Of a DNA stretch of 47,109 bases, positions 7,644-14,721 are shown piece by piece. The position numbers and the translations under genes are program-made. This DNA comes from CAZKRU01 sp964555235. GTDB lineage: Bacteria > Verrucomicrobiota > Verrucomicrobiia > Methylacidiphilales > CAMAQI01. The notes beneath the pieces are model-generated. The model saw only the letters and a list, made by a program, of their open reading frames with translations, was not told the DNA's origin and did not search any database. Numbering within the stretch: position 1 is the first letter of the stretch; every line of letters begins with the position of its first letter. The stretch covers positions 1 through 47,109 of the forward strand of contig CAZKRU010000028.1 of assembly GCA_964555235.1 (NCBI GenBank), written 5' to 3'.

Positions 7644-8582
7644 ATGAAACACCTCTTCCTCATTGTTTTGTTCCTTCCACTCAGCCTGACGGCACTTCGA
7701 GCCGTCACGCTCGAATTGAAAGCCTACACGGAAGTACACTCTCCTCAGCTGACCTTGGGAGATCTCGTTTCGACCATCGAAGACGGCCCCTCCGATCTGC
7801 GCGCCATCTCACTCGGCAACAGTCCGTCCTTGGGTGGAGAGCGAAATTGGACTCGCGATAGTCTCACCCGAATTCTGCGAGGCCGCGTGAAAGAAGCCGA
7901 CCTTCAATGGAGCGGCACCAACAACTGCCGCGTTTATCGGCCTGCTCGGATTCTTCCGATTCAAGAACTCCGTGCAAGCTGCGTAAAAGAACTTCGAAAA
8001 ATGACCGGACAAGAAGGTGAAGTTGAAATCGCCGAATTCGCGGGAGTCGAACCGTTTCGTGTTCCGGCCTCCGAGTTTCAAACGGAACTCGAATTTGGAA
8101 ATGCCGTCCTTCAAAGCGCCTGGAACTCGGTAACGCTCCGCATCTCAATTCATGGAGAGCCGATTATCACGAAGTCCTTTCGCATTCGCTGGAGCTGGAT
8201 TCGGGCGGTATGGCAAAGCAAGGGGAGCATTCCCTCGGGCGAAGGGGTGAACGAAACCAACTTCAAACCCGTACGCCTCGACATCCTGCAACAAGTTCCC
8301 GGACTTTACCTTTCTGCAACGCTTCCCGCAGATGCGACGCTCACGCGTTCGCTCGCTGCCGGAAAAGTTCTGACGATGAATGATTTCAAAGCACGCATGG
8401 TTGTCAAACGTGGCACCAACGTCATGTTGCACTACCACACTTCGGGAGTTTCAATTGCGATGGAAGCCGTGGCACTCGAGGATGGTGCCCGCGGGACTCT
8501 CATTAACGTTCAAAACCCGACCTCGAAAAAGCGGATCCTCGCGCGTGTGGTCGATGAAACGACTCTTGAATATGCAAACTAA
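7644..8582 (+). CDS. flgA: Flagellar P-ring assembly chaperone FlgA
   Basis: The 312-residue product starts at the ATG that gives a signal peptide (MKHLFLIVLFLPLSLTALRA-VT). The C-terminal third (about 190-312) is a SAF-type domain with the family pattern ATLTRSLAAGKVLTMNDFK, NVMLHYHTSGVSIAMEAVALEDGARG and VQNPTSKKRILARVVDE. It is periplasmic and assists polymerisation of FlgI. It is somewhat longer than enterobacterial FlgA because of an extended N-terminal region. It lies between flgG and flgH. Confidence 0.88.
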   Translation: MKHLFLIVLFLPLSLTALRAVTLELKAYTEVHSPQLTLGDLVSTIEDGPSDLRAISLGNSPSLGGERNWTRDSLTRILRGRVKEADLQWSGTNNCRVYRPARILPIQELRASCVKELRKMTGQEGEVEIAEFAGVEPFRVPASEFQTELEFGNAVLQSAWNSVTLRISIHGEPIITKSFRIRWSWIRAVWQSKGSIPSGEGVNETNFKPVRLDILQQVPGLYLSATLPADATLTRSLAAGKVLTMNDFKARMVVKRGTNVMLHYHTSGVSIAMEAVALEDGARGTLINVQNPTSKKRILARVVDETTLEYAN

Positions 8583-9210
8583 CCTTCGACTGATTCTGGT
8601 CCTCTCGATTTTCATCGGATCCCCTTCGCTCCTAAAAGCCCAAGTCGGCTCGGTGTGGGAAAGCCGCACTTCCTACAATCAGTCGATGTATGCCCATTCA
8701 TTGGCGAGCAACATCGGAGACCTCGTCACGATTATCGTCGAACTCAGCACTGCCACTCAGTTGAAAGAGCAGACCAAGACGACGAAAGCAAATACGATGC
8801 AAGATGCCATCGATCACCTTTTTTATAACATGACGGACGGAACTCACCAAGGATACCGTTACCGCAATCTCCCTCCAAGTTTTGAGTGGGGCGGCAGTCG
8901 AAGTCATGCGGGTGACGGAAGCATCAATAACTCCGAAACGCTCACCACAACGGTTGAAGCGCGAGTCGTCGACACCCTCCCCAACAACGTCCTTCGAGTT
9001 CAAGCCCATCGCAGCTTTACCAGCACCGATGAAACGATGAAACTCGTGATGACCGGCCTTGTCAGACGCGACGACCTCTCTGCAGCCAATACAATCTCTT
9101 CCACCAAGGTTTCCGATCTGCAAATTAAACAAGAGGGAAGTGGAACGCTTAGCCGCGACCAGAAAAAAGGTTTCCTCACGAGGATGTATGAATCAATCAA
9201 CCCTTTTTAA
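8572..9210 (+). CDS. flgH: Flagellar L-ring protein FlgH without a lipobox
   Basis: The 212-residue product matches FlgH: GSVWESRTSYNQSMYAHSLASNIGDLVTIIV near the N-terminus, TTTVEARVVDTLPNNVLRVQA and the closing VSDLQIKQEGSGTLSRDQKKGFLTR. It forms the outer-membrane L-ring bushing. The signal peptide ends SLLKA-QVGS and has no Cys, so the usual N-terminal lipidation is missing. The start at 8572 overlaps flgA by 11 bases; an ATG at 8554 is an alternative. It runs 23 bases into the flgI reading frame. Confidence 0.88.
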   Translation: MQTNLRLILVLSIFIGSPSLLKAQVGSVWESRTSYNQSMYAHSLASNIGDLVTIIVELSTATQLKEQTKTTKANTMQDAIDHLFYNMTDGTHQGYRYRNLPPSFEWGGSRSHAGDGSINNSETLTTTVEARVVDTLPNNVLRVQAHRSFTSTDETMKLVMTGLVRRDDLSAANTISSTKVSDLQIKQEGSGTLSRDQKKGFLTRMYESINPF

Positions 9211-10591
9211 ATTACTCGCTTTAGCCCTCCTCTTCGCCGCAGGAGTCACACCGCTTGCCGCACAAAGTCGCGTCAAGGATGTCGCCACGGTTCTCGGAGC
9301 CCGCGAAAATCAATTGATCGGACAAGGTCTTGTCGTCGGGCTGAGTGGTCAGGGAGATTCCGACGCCAGCTTGATTCGCCAAACGATCCAAAACATGATT
9401 AAACGCTTTGGACTCGTGATTGATGAAAATGGAATCAAGCCGAAAAACGCCGCCGTTGTCATGGTTACCGCCAAGATTCCCGCGTTTTCCCGAAATGGAT
9501 CGAAGCTCGATGTCACAATCTCTTCCCTCGCGGATGCAAAAGCGCTTCAAGGAGGGATGCTTCTTCAAACGCCTCTCGTCGGTGCTGATGGAAAAGTCTA
9601 TGCGGTTGCCCAAGGAAGTATCGCCACCGGCGGATTCCTTGCAGGAACGGGTGGACCCGGCGGTTCCACTTTCCAAAAAAACCACCCCACAGTCGCACTC
9701 CTTCCGAGTGGCGCATTAGTGGAACGCGAAATTCCGACCGACCTTTTCCAAGATGGCTATCTGCAAGTGGTTCTTCGCGAAAATGACTTCACCTCGGCGG
9801 TTCGCTTGGCGAATGCCATCAACGAACAAGTGGCTCCGATTGCGCAGGCTCTGAGCTCCAGCACGGTCCGAATCTTTGTTCCGAAGGAAGCCCAGAATGA
9901 TGATCGCCTCATGGAATTCGTCGCCCGAGTCGAAAATGTCATCTTCCGTCCGGATGTCGCCGCTCGCATTGTGATCAATGAAAAGACCGGAACGATTGTC
10001 GCGAATACCAAAATCCGGATCGACAGCGTTGCGGTTTCTCATGGAAATCTCACGGTTGCCATCACGAACAGCCAGAATGTTTCTCAACCGAATGCCGGCA
10101 CTGGAAATGTCATTGGGGTCACAGCCGGTGCAGGTGGCCGTGGAGGTGATGGAGGAAATTCAGCGGCCGCGGCCGGAGTCCTTGGCGCTGCTCCCACTCC
10201 CCTCGTCGTGAACGGAAATACGATTTTTGAAGATGACCAAGGAAATCAATTCCCGGTCGCCCCTGGAAGCACCAATCCGATCGGAACACGCGTCGTGATG
10301 ATCCCCGGAACCGGTCAAGCCGGAGTTGCCGCCAATGGAGCCCCGGGATCCGCCGGAGGAACCGGAGGAAGTCTCAATATCGCTCCTGGAGCGCAAACGG
10401 CCATCACCAATCAACAGACCACTCAAGTCACCGAGACCAAGCCTGGATTCCTTGTACTGGACGACATGCCAACGATTCAAGAAGTTGCCACGGCCCTCAA
10501 CACGCTTGGGGTCACCCCTCGCGATATGATGTCCATTTTCCAATCGATGAAACAAGCCGGCGCGCTTCAAGCGGAGTTAATCCTACAATGA
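9188..10591 (+). CDS. flgI: Flagellar P-ring protein FlgI with large Gly/Ala-rich insertion
   Basis: The 467-residue product is a periplasmic P-ring subunit. A signal peptide (MNQSTLFKLLALALLFAAG...LAA-QS) precedes the conserved VKDVATVLGARENQLIGQGLVVGLSGQGDS. Mature motifs follow, including AIVANTKIRID-like and VSHGNLTVAITNSQNVSQPN (about 284-302), and the end is MPTIQEVATALNTLGVTPRDMMSIFQSMKQAGAL. Typical FlgI is about 370 residues. Here residues of about 300-412 are an extra low-complexity stretch rich in Gly, Ala, Pro and Asn, placed at the loop after the SQPN motif. The rest is collinear with the family. It overlaps flgH and, by ATGA, the flgJ-type gene. Confidence 0.92.
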   Translation: MNQSTLFKLLALALLFAAGVTPLAAQSRVKDVATVLGARENQLIGQGLVVGLSGQGDSDASLIRQTIQNMIKRFGLVIDENGIKPKNAAVVMVTAKIPAFSRNGSKLDVTISSLADAKALQGGMLLQTPLVGADGKVYAVAQGSIATGGFLAGTGGPGGSTFQKNHPTVALLPSGALVEREIPTDLFQDGYLQVVLRENDFTSAVRLANAINEQVAPIAQALSSSTVRIFVPKEAQNDDRLMEFVARVENVIFRPDVAARIVINEKTGTIVANTKIRIDSVAVSHGNLTVAITNSQNVSQPNAGTGNVIGVTAGAGGRGGDGGNSAAAAGVLGAAPTPLVVNGNTIFEDDQGNQFPVAPGSTNPIGTRVVMIPGTGQAGVAANGAPGSAGGTGGSLNIAPGAQTAITNQQTTQVTETKPGFLVLDDMPTIQEVATALNTLGVTPRDMMSIFQSMKQAGALQAELILQ

Positions 10592-10923
10592 ACCCAATCA
10601 CACCCAATATCTCTTCGCTTACCACCAACATTCCGATCGTTCCCAAAAATTACGCTCAAAAGCGTCTGATGGAAGCCGCTCAAGCGATGGAAGCCGTTTT
10701 CTCAGGCTATATTCTCAAAGGAATGGGGGAAGGCCTTCCCGGAACTCCCGGCTCGACCGGTGGCGAAATCTTTGGGGGGATGTTTCAAGAAGCCCTCTCC
10801 CAACAGATCGCCAAAAGCCAATCGCTCGGAATTAGTAAAACAATCTATCAAAAAACGGCCAATATTGCCGAAAAACAAGCAGGGGCTGAAGGATTGAAAC
10901 CGTTACCGGGAACCACTCTATGA
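10588..10923 (+). CDS. flgJ: FlgJ-type rod-binding protein (N-terminal domain only)
   Basis: The 111-residue product matches the rod-capping N-terminal domain of FlgJ: LMEAAQAMEAVFSGYILKGMGEG, then GGEIFGGMFQEALSQQIAKSQSLGISKTIYQK. The muramidase domain found in gammaproteobacterial FlgJ is absent, as in many other phyla, so a separate enzyme must open the peptidoglycan. It overlaps flgI at its start and the next gene at its end by ATGA, which suggests coupled translation. Confidence 0.85.
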   Translation: MNPITPNISSLTTNIPIVPKNYAQKRLMEAAQAMEAVFSGYILKGMGEGLPGTPGSTGGEIFGGMFQEALSQQIAKSQSLGISKTIYQKTANIAEKQAGAEGLKPLPGTTL

Positions 10924-11357
10924 ATACAACGGATCTACGCTATCTCCCTTTGAACGACCTGAATACGGCTCTCGACGAACTCTTGGGCTGTCAGAAAGAA
11001 GAACAGGAAGCCATTCTGAAACGTCAGACGGCGCAATTTCCGGTCATCAACGCACGCATTGAAATCCTGGTGCAGAAGGTTCAATCCATTGAGCAGACTC
11101 TCCAAGGGGTCTGGCCCTCCCCCCAACCGATTCCCGAGCCTTGGAACAAGATCGGAATGACCTGCTTGGAAAAATTACGACAACTTCAGGAGATCACGCT
11201 TCAGAACCATCTTCTCCTCGAAAACGGACTTCGCTTCCTGCAAGAGGTCTTTCAGGAAGTACTCGGAAAACAGGACCAATCCCCGGTCTACAACCAGTTC
11301 GGCTCACTCCCCATCGGCTATCAAACCAGTGGGTCGTTTCTGAACGCACAGGTTTAA
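10920..11357 (+). CDS. flgN: FlgN-like export chaperone
   Basis: The 145-residue product is highly helical, Glu/Gln/Leu rich and predicted cytoplasmic. It has the FlgN layout: an N-terminal helix LNTALDELLGCQKEEQEAIL, a middle linker with Pro residues (about 67-74), and helices around LEKLRQLQEITLQNHLLLENGLRFLQEVFQ. FlgN chaperones hook-filament junction proteins FlgK and FlgL, the next two genes, which supports the call. Sequence similarity alone is weak. Confidence 0.65.
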   Translation: MNTTDLRYLPLNDLNTALDELLGCQKEEQEAILKRQTAQFPVINARIEILVQKVQSIEQTLQGVWPSPQPIPEPWNKIGMTCLEKLRQLQEITLQNHLLLENGLRFLQEVFQEVLGKQDQSPVYNQFGSLPIGYQTSGSFLNAQV

Positions 11358-11366
11358 GGAGGCACT

Positions 11367-12956
11367 ATGTCTGGCATTGGATTACCCGGAACGCTTTTAA
11401 TGGGAGCACGCTCCCTGATCGCTCAACGGATGGCGATCGAAGTGACGGGTCATAACATTTCCAACGTCAACACACCGAATGCGGCCCGTCAACGCGCCAA
11501 CCTCCTCACGGACATCACCGTCAATTTGATGGTCGGCCCTCAAGGGACCGGTTCTTACGTCAATAAAATCGAATCCCTTCGCAGCGCCATGCTCGATGCA
11601 CAGATGGTGAAGCAAACTTCGAACGAAGGTTTTTACGACAAGAAACGGGATCTCGTCGCACTGATTCAGGACACTCTCGGTGAAAATCTTCAAACGGATT
11701 CCACCGGTGGAGTCAATGGAGCCTCTTCGCAAACAGGTATCCAAAATGATTTAAATCAATTTTTTGAAGCCTTTCAAACCCTCTCCTCGGATCCGACCTC
11801 CATTGAGTACCGGACCCAGGTTCTGGAACGGGCTCGCTCCCTCGCCGCCGATATTCGCGCTGTCTCCTCGCGCCTCACCGAACTCCAGACCGACCTTCTC
11901 AATGAAGGAACTGCGGACGCTTTGGATATTAATATTGCAACGAAGCAGATCGCCTCCTTGAACAATCAAATCATGCGAGCAGAAGCCTCCAGCGGACTCC
12001 TCGCCAATGATTTGCGAGATCAACGTCAGGAAGCCATCGAACAGCTTTCGAAATTAATCAGCATCACCACCTCGACCAATGCAACGAATAGCAGCATGAT
12101 CGATGTGAAAATTGCAGACTCCTCGGGGACCGCCCTCACCACGGGAGGAACCGCCGCAGGCTTTCTGGTCCTGGGAACCGATGCCGCCGGTGTCGATATT
12201 AACGGCGCCGCAGCAACCACCACGGCAGCCGTCGGCGTGACGGGAACTCCTGGCACAACCCCCCTTCGGGTAACCCTGACGAATTCTGCGACGGCAACGA
12301 TTCCCGCTTCAACCAGCTTAGGAGGAGAGATCGGGGCTCTGGTTAATACGGATAATTTCGTCATTGGAACCACTTCCGTTGCGGGGGGAACCTCTGCCGT
12401 GACCGCCGACACGTTGCGGGAACGTCTGGAACTCTTCGCCAGCACGTTGGCCAGCCAAGTCAACGCCTTACAAAATAATGCCGGTGCGTTCGACCTCGAT
12501 AATAATGCCAACGCAGGAAATCTCTTCTCTTCGACTGCCGGAAATGTTGCCGCGACGATCAACTTGAATCTCTCCGACCCTCGCGATATCGCCGCAAGTA
12601 ATGCAAACAATAGTCCGTTGAACGGGCAAAATGCGATCGCCTTGGGCCAACTCAGGGATACCCAAGTCACTGCTGGATCCGGATGGACCTCTCAGAGCAT
12701 TTCCGAATTTTACCGCAGCAGCGTGGTGGCCCAATCCGGATTTGTCGTTCAGCAGGCGGAACGGGACAGCCAATCTCAAACCCTCATCATGAACCAACTT
12801 TCGCAACAACGTGAAGCCGTTTCGGGAATCTCGATTGACGAAGAAATGAGCAACATGATTCGCTTCCAACGCGCCTACGAAGCCTCCGCACGTCTCGTCA
12901 GTACGGCGGATGAAATGTATAAGACGATCGTCAACGGCATGGGCGCCGGACGTTAA
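11367..12956 (+). CDS. flgK: Flagellar hook-filament junction protein FlgK (HAP1)
   Basis: The 529-residue product has the FlgK N-terminus (GTLLMGARSLIAQRMAIEVTGHNISNVNTPNAARQRANL), a conserved LNQFFEAFQTLSSDPTSIEYRTQVLERA segment, and the C-terminal GISIDEEMSNMIRFQRAYEASARLVSTADEMYKTIVNGMG helix. The middle (about 230-350) is a variable Thr/Ala/Gly-rich domain, expected to be surface exposed. A strong AAGGAGG lies just before the ATG. A hairpin resembling a terminator lies after the stop. Confidence 0.95.
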   Translation: MSGIGLPGTLLMGARSLIAQRMAIEVTGHNISNVNTPNAARQRANLLTDITVNLMVGPQGTGSYVNKIESLRSAMLDAQMVKQTSNEGFYDKKRDLVALIQDTLGENLQTDSTGGVNGASSQTGIQNDLNQFFEAFQTLSSDPTSIEYRTQVLERARSLAADIRAVSSRLTELQTDLLNEGTADALDINIATKQIASLNNQIMRAEASSGLLANDLRDQRQEAIEQLSKLISITTSTNATNSSMIDVKIADSSGTALTTGGTAAGFLVLGTDAAGVDINGAAATTTAAVGVTGTPGTTPLRVTLTNSATATIPASTSLGGEIGALVNTDNFVIGTTSVAGGTSAVTADTLRERLELFASTLASQVNALQNNAGAFDLDNNANAGNLFSSTAGNVAATINLNLSDPRDIAASNANNSPLNGQNAIALGQLRDTQVTAGSGWTSQSISEFYRSSVVAQSGFVVQQAERDSQSQTLIMNQLSQQREAVSGISIDEEMSNMIRFQRAYEASARLVSTADEMYKTIVNGMGAGR

Positions 12957-12990
12957 GTCGGTTAAAAACATCAAAAAGGAAATTAAAACA

Positions 12991-13034
12991 AAGACTTTTC
13001 GCGTTTTACCGAAAAAAACGCTTCAGTCTTTTAA
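12991..13034 (+). terminator. Terminator-like hairpin between flgK and flgL
   Basis: AAGACT (12991-12996) pairs with AGTCTT (13025-13030), and inside it GCGTTTT pairs with AAAACGC, followed by TTTT. The two short helices are separated by small bulges. It could terminate or attenuate the flgF-flgK message, so flgL-fliW-csrA might have a separate promoter in 13035-13095, where no convincing sigma-54 or sigma-28 match is seen. Confidence 0.45.
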
Positions 13035-13098
13035 AATTTGACCGAAAACCATTTTTCGCTTGAACCTTTCGCAAGATGCGGTAGGGTTAATTTAGTCA

Positions 13099-13114
13099 AA
13101 TGCAAGGAGGCATT
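13099..13114 (+). promoter_or_regulatory. Putative CsrA-binding hairpin masking the flgL ribosome-binding site
   Basis: AATGC (13099-13103) and GCATT (13110-13114) form a perfect 5-bp stem around the loop AAGGAG. The loop contains both the Shine-Dalgarno and the GGA trinucleotide that CsrA recognises in hairpin loops. The flgL ATG is two bases downstream. csrA and its antagonist fliW follow in the same operon. Confidence 0.6.
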
Positions 13115-13116
13115 CT

Positions 13117-14022
13117 ATGAGAGTTACCAGTAATCTCTTTCCGGAGCAGTTGAAGGATCAGCTCAACTACATTCAGACGAAGCAGCTTAAGTATCAAACC
13201 CAGTCCGCAACAGGTTTAAAACTCACGCAGTCTTCCGATAATCCCGGCGATTTCAGCATTGCGCAAACGGCGACCGAAGATCTTTCTCAGATTCTCGGTT
13301 TTACCAAAGCTTCCGACGAGGCGAAGGCCATCCTTGAGCGCAATCATTATGCAATGACGCAGCTTCACTCCTTGACTGCCCGAGCTTATGAGCTGGGACA
13401 GCGCGGGAATAATTTCTTCAATGCGAGCGATCTGAGAACGATGGCCGTGGAAATGGAAGAACTTATTAAACAGATCACGGACACCGCCAATACCAAGGTG
13501 GATGGTTTTTTCATTTTCGGAGGAACCGAGAATGCTCAACCGGTTACCGGCGCCACGACCGCCACATTTGCGCTGAATCCGGCCGCCACGACCAATGTCA
13601 CGAATGTCGAGATCAATCAAAACTACACCTTTGATACCGGAATTGTTGCTGGAAATGGAGCCGCGAATACCGGTTTTCTCTGGGATGGTTCTACCAATAT
13701 TATCACTGCCGTTCGAAATGCCTTCAACCAGCTCAACAGCGGCCAGGCAATCACCTCCACTCAAAATGATGATCTTCGAAGATCGTTAGAGTTAATCTCC
13801 TCACAAGTCGGAAAAACCGCTTCGAAACTGGCGGCGCTGGAAACCAACGCCTCCCGTCTCCAGGTCAATGAACAAAATCATAAGGAGCGGGTCGCTACTT
13901 TGACACAAGCAAATATGGCGGAGACTCTCACGGAATTGCAAAAAACGCAGTTCAACTATCAAGCAGCCTTGCAATCCGGCGCGAGAATCCTTAATATCAG
14001 TCTTCTCGATTACGTACGATGA
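13117..14022 (+). CDS. flgL: Flagellar hook-filament junction protein FlgL (HAP3)
   Basis: The 301-residue product shows the flagellin-like coiled ends of FlgL: MRVTSNLFPEQLKDQLNYIQTKQ, QSATGLKLTQSSDNPGDF, a central TKVDGFFIFGGTENAQPV motif, and the C-terminal MAETLTELQKTQFNYQAALQSGARILNISLLDYV. It joins FlgK to the filament. A GGAGG Shine-Dalgarno lies in a small hairpin loop (13099-13114), so translation may be repressed by CsrA. The stop overlaps the fliW start by ATGA. Confidence 0.93.
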   Translation: MRVTSNLFPEQLKDQLNYIQTKQLKYQTQSATGLKLTQSSDNPGDFSIAQTATEDLSQILGFTKASDEAKAILERNHYAMTQLHSLTARAYELGQRGNNFFNASDLRTMAVEMEELIKQITDTANTKVDGFFIFGGTENAQPVTGATTATFALNPAATTNVTNVEINQNYTFDTGIVAGNGAANTGFLWDGSTNIITAVRNAFNQLNSGQAITSTQNDDLRRSLELISSQVGKTASKLAALETNASRLQVNEQNHKERVATLTQANMAETLTELQKTQFNYQAALQSGARILNISLLDYVR

Positions 14023-14450
14023 ACAACCTAAACGACCACCAATCACAGATTCAGCAAGAGCTGCTGGATAAAACGCTGCTATTCCCCTTGGGTATTCCAG
14101 GGTTTCCTTCACATCACCGCTTTGTCTTGGCGCAGATGCCGGAGGAAAAACCCTTTTGTTGGCTCCGTAGTCTTGAAGATGACAAACTCGCGTTTGCCGT
14201 CATCGAAGCCAGTTTTCTTGCCAAAGATTATACGTTTGAAGTCGATGATGCCGATCTCGTGGCAATCGGATCCCCCCAGGCCAAGGACTGTGCACTCCTT
14301 TTCATTCTTCGAGTTGAACGAACCAGTAAACTCCGCATCGAAGCCAATATGCGGGCTCCCATCGTCATTAATACGGCGAATGCAAATGCCCGCCAGGTGA
14401 TCATCCGTAATGACACCCGCTACTCCGAAGCGGAAATCTTCGAATTTTAA
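14019..14450 (+). CDS. fliW: Flagellar assembly factor FliW
   Basis: The 143-residue product matches FliW: LLFPLGIPGFPSHHRFVLA, FCWLRSLEDDKLAFAVIEASF, DLVAIG, then NMRAPIVINTANANARQVI near the end. In studied bacteria FliW binds CsrA allosterically and is released when flagellin accumulates, so it ties CsrA repression to flagellin export. It is translationally coupled to flgL (ATGA) and followed by csrA after 15 bases, the same order as in Bacillus. Confidence 0.92.
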   Translation: MNNLNDHQSQIQQELLDKTLLFPLGIPGFPSHHRFVLAQMPEEKPFCWLRSLEDDKLAFAVIEASFLAKDYTFEVDDADLVAIGSPQAKDCALLFILRVERTSKLRIEANMRAPIVINTANANARQVIIRNDTRYSEAEIFEF

Positions 14451-14453
14451 AAG

Positions 14454-14466
14454 GGACAGGAGCGGA
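14454..14466 (+). promoter_or_regulatory. GGA cluster in the csrA leader
   Basis: Three GGA trinucleotides (14454-14456, 14459-14461, 14464-14466) lie in the 13 bases ending at the csrA start, overlapping its Shine-Dalgarno. Repeated GGA motifs here are typical of CsrA autoregulation. No clear hairpin is seen, so this is suggestive only. Confidence 0.35.
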
Positions 14467-14678
14467 TGCTCGTGATATCGCGCAAAACAGGGGAATCCGT
14501 CAAGATCGCGGATGAAATCGAAATTATCGTCGTTTCGATTGACGGACAACGAGTCCGCTTAGGAATCAAGGCACCGAAGAATGTCAAAATCCTTCGCGCC
14601 GAGCTGGATCCCGCAACAATCATGGCCAATCAAAAAGCGGCCGTTGATCTTTCCAGTACCGCCACCCCAATTGACTAA
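14466..14678 (+). CDS. csrA: Carbon storage / translational regulator CsrA
   Basis: The 70-residue RNA-binding protein has the CsrA pattern: MLVISRKTGESVKIADEIEI, VRLGIKAPKNVKILRAEL, with Arg44 (the key RNA-contact residue) present and a longer C-terminal tail of about 20 residues. It binds GGA-containing hairpins near ribosome-binding sites and blocks translation. The neighbours flgL (with a GGA hairpin at its ribosome-binding site) and fliW point to control of filament-stage flagellar genes. It is the last gene of the operon. Confidence 0.95.
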   Translation: MLVISRKTGESVKIADEIEIIVVSIDGQRVRLGIKAPKNVKILRAELDPATIMANQKAAVDLSSTATPID

Positions 14679-14687
14679 TCTTGGTAG

Positions 14688-14708
14688 GGCGAGCTCTCCG
14701 AGCGCGCC
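14688..14708. terminator. Hairpin between convergent csrA and solute-binding protein genes
   Basis: GGCGAGCTC and GAGCGCGCC form a 9-bp stem with one mismatch around TCC. No T-run follows on either strand, so it may be a dispersed palindromic repeat rather than a strict intrinsic terminator. It occupies the only space between the two convergent genes. Confidence 0.35.
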
Positions 14709-14721
14709 GTCGTTGCGCGGT

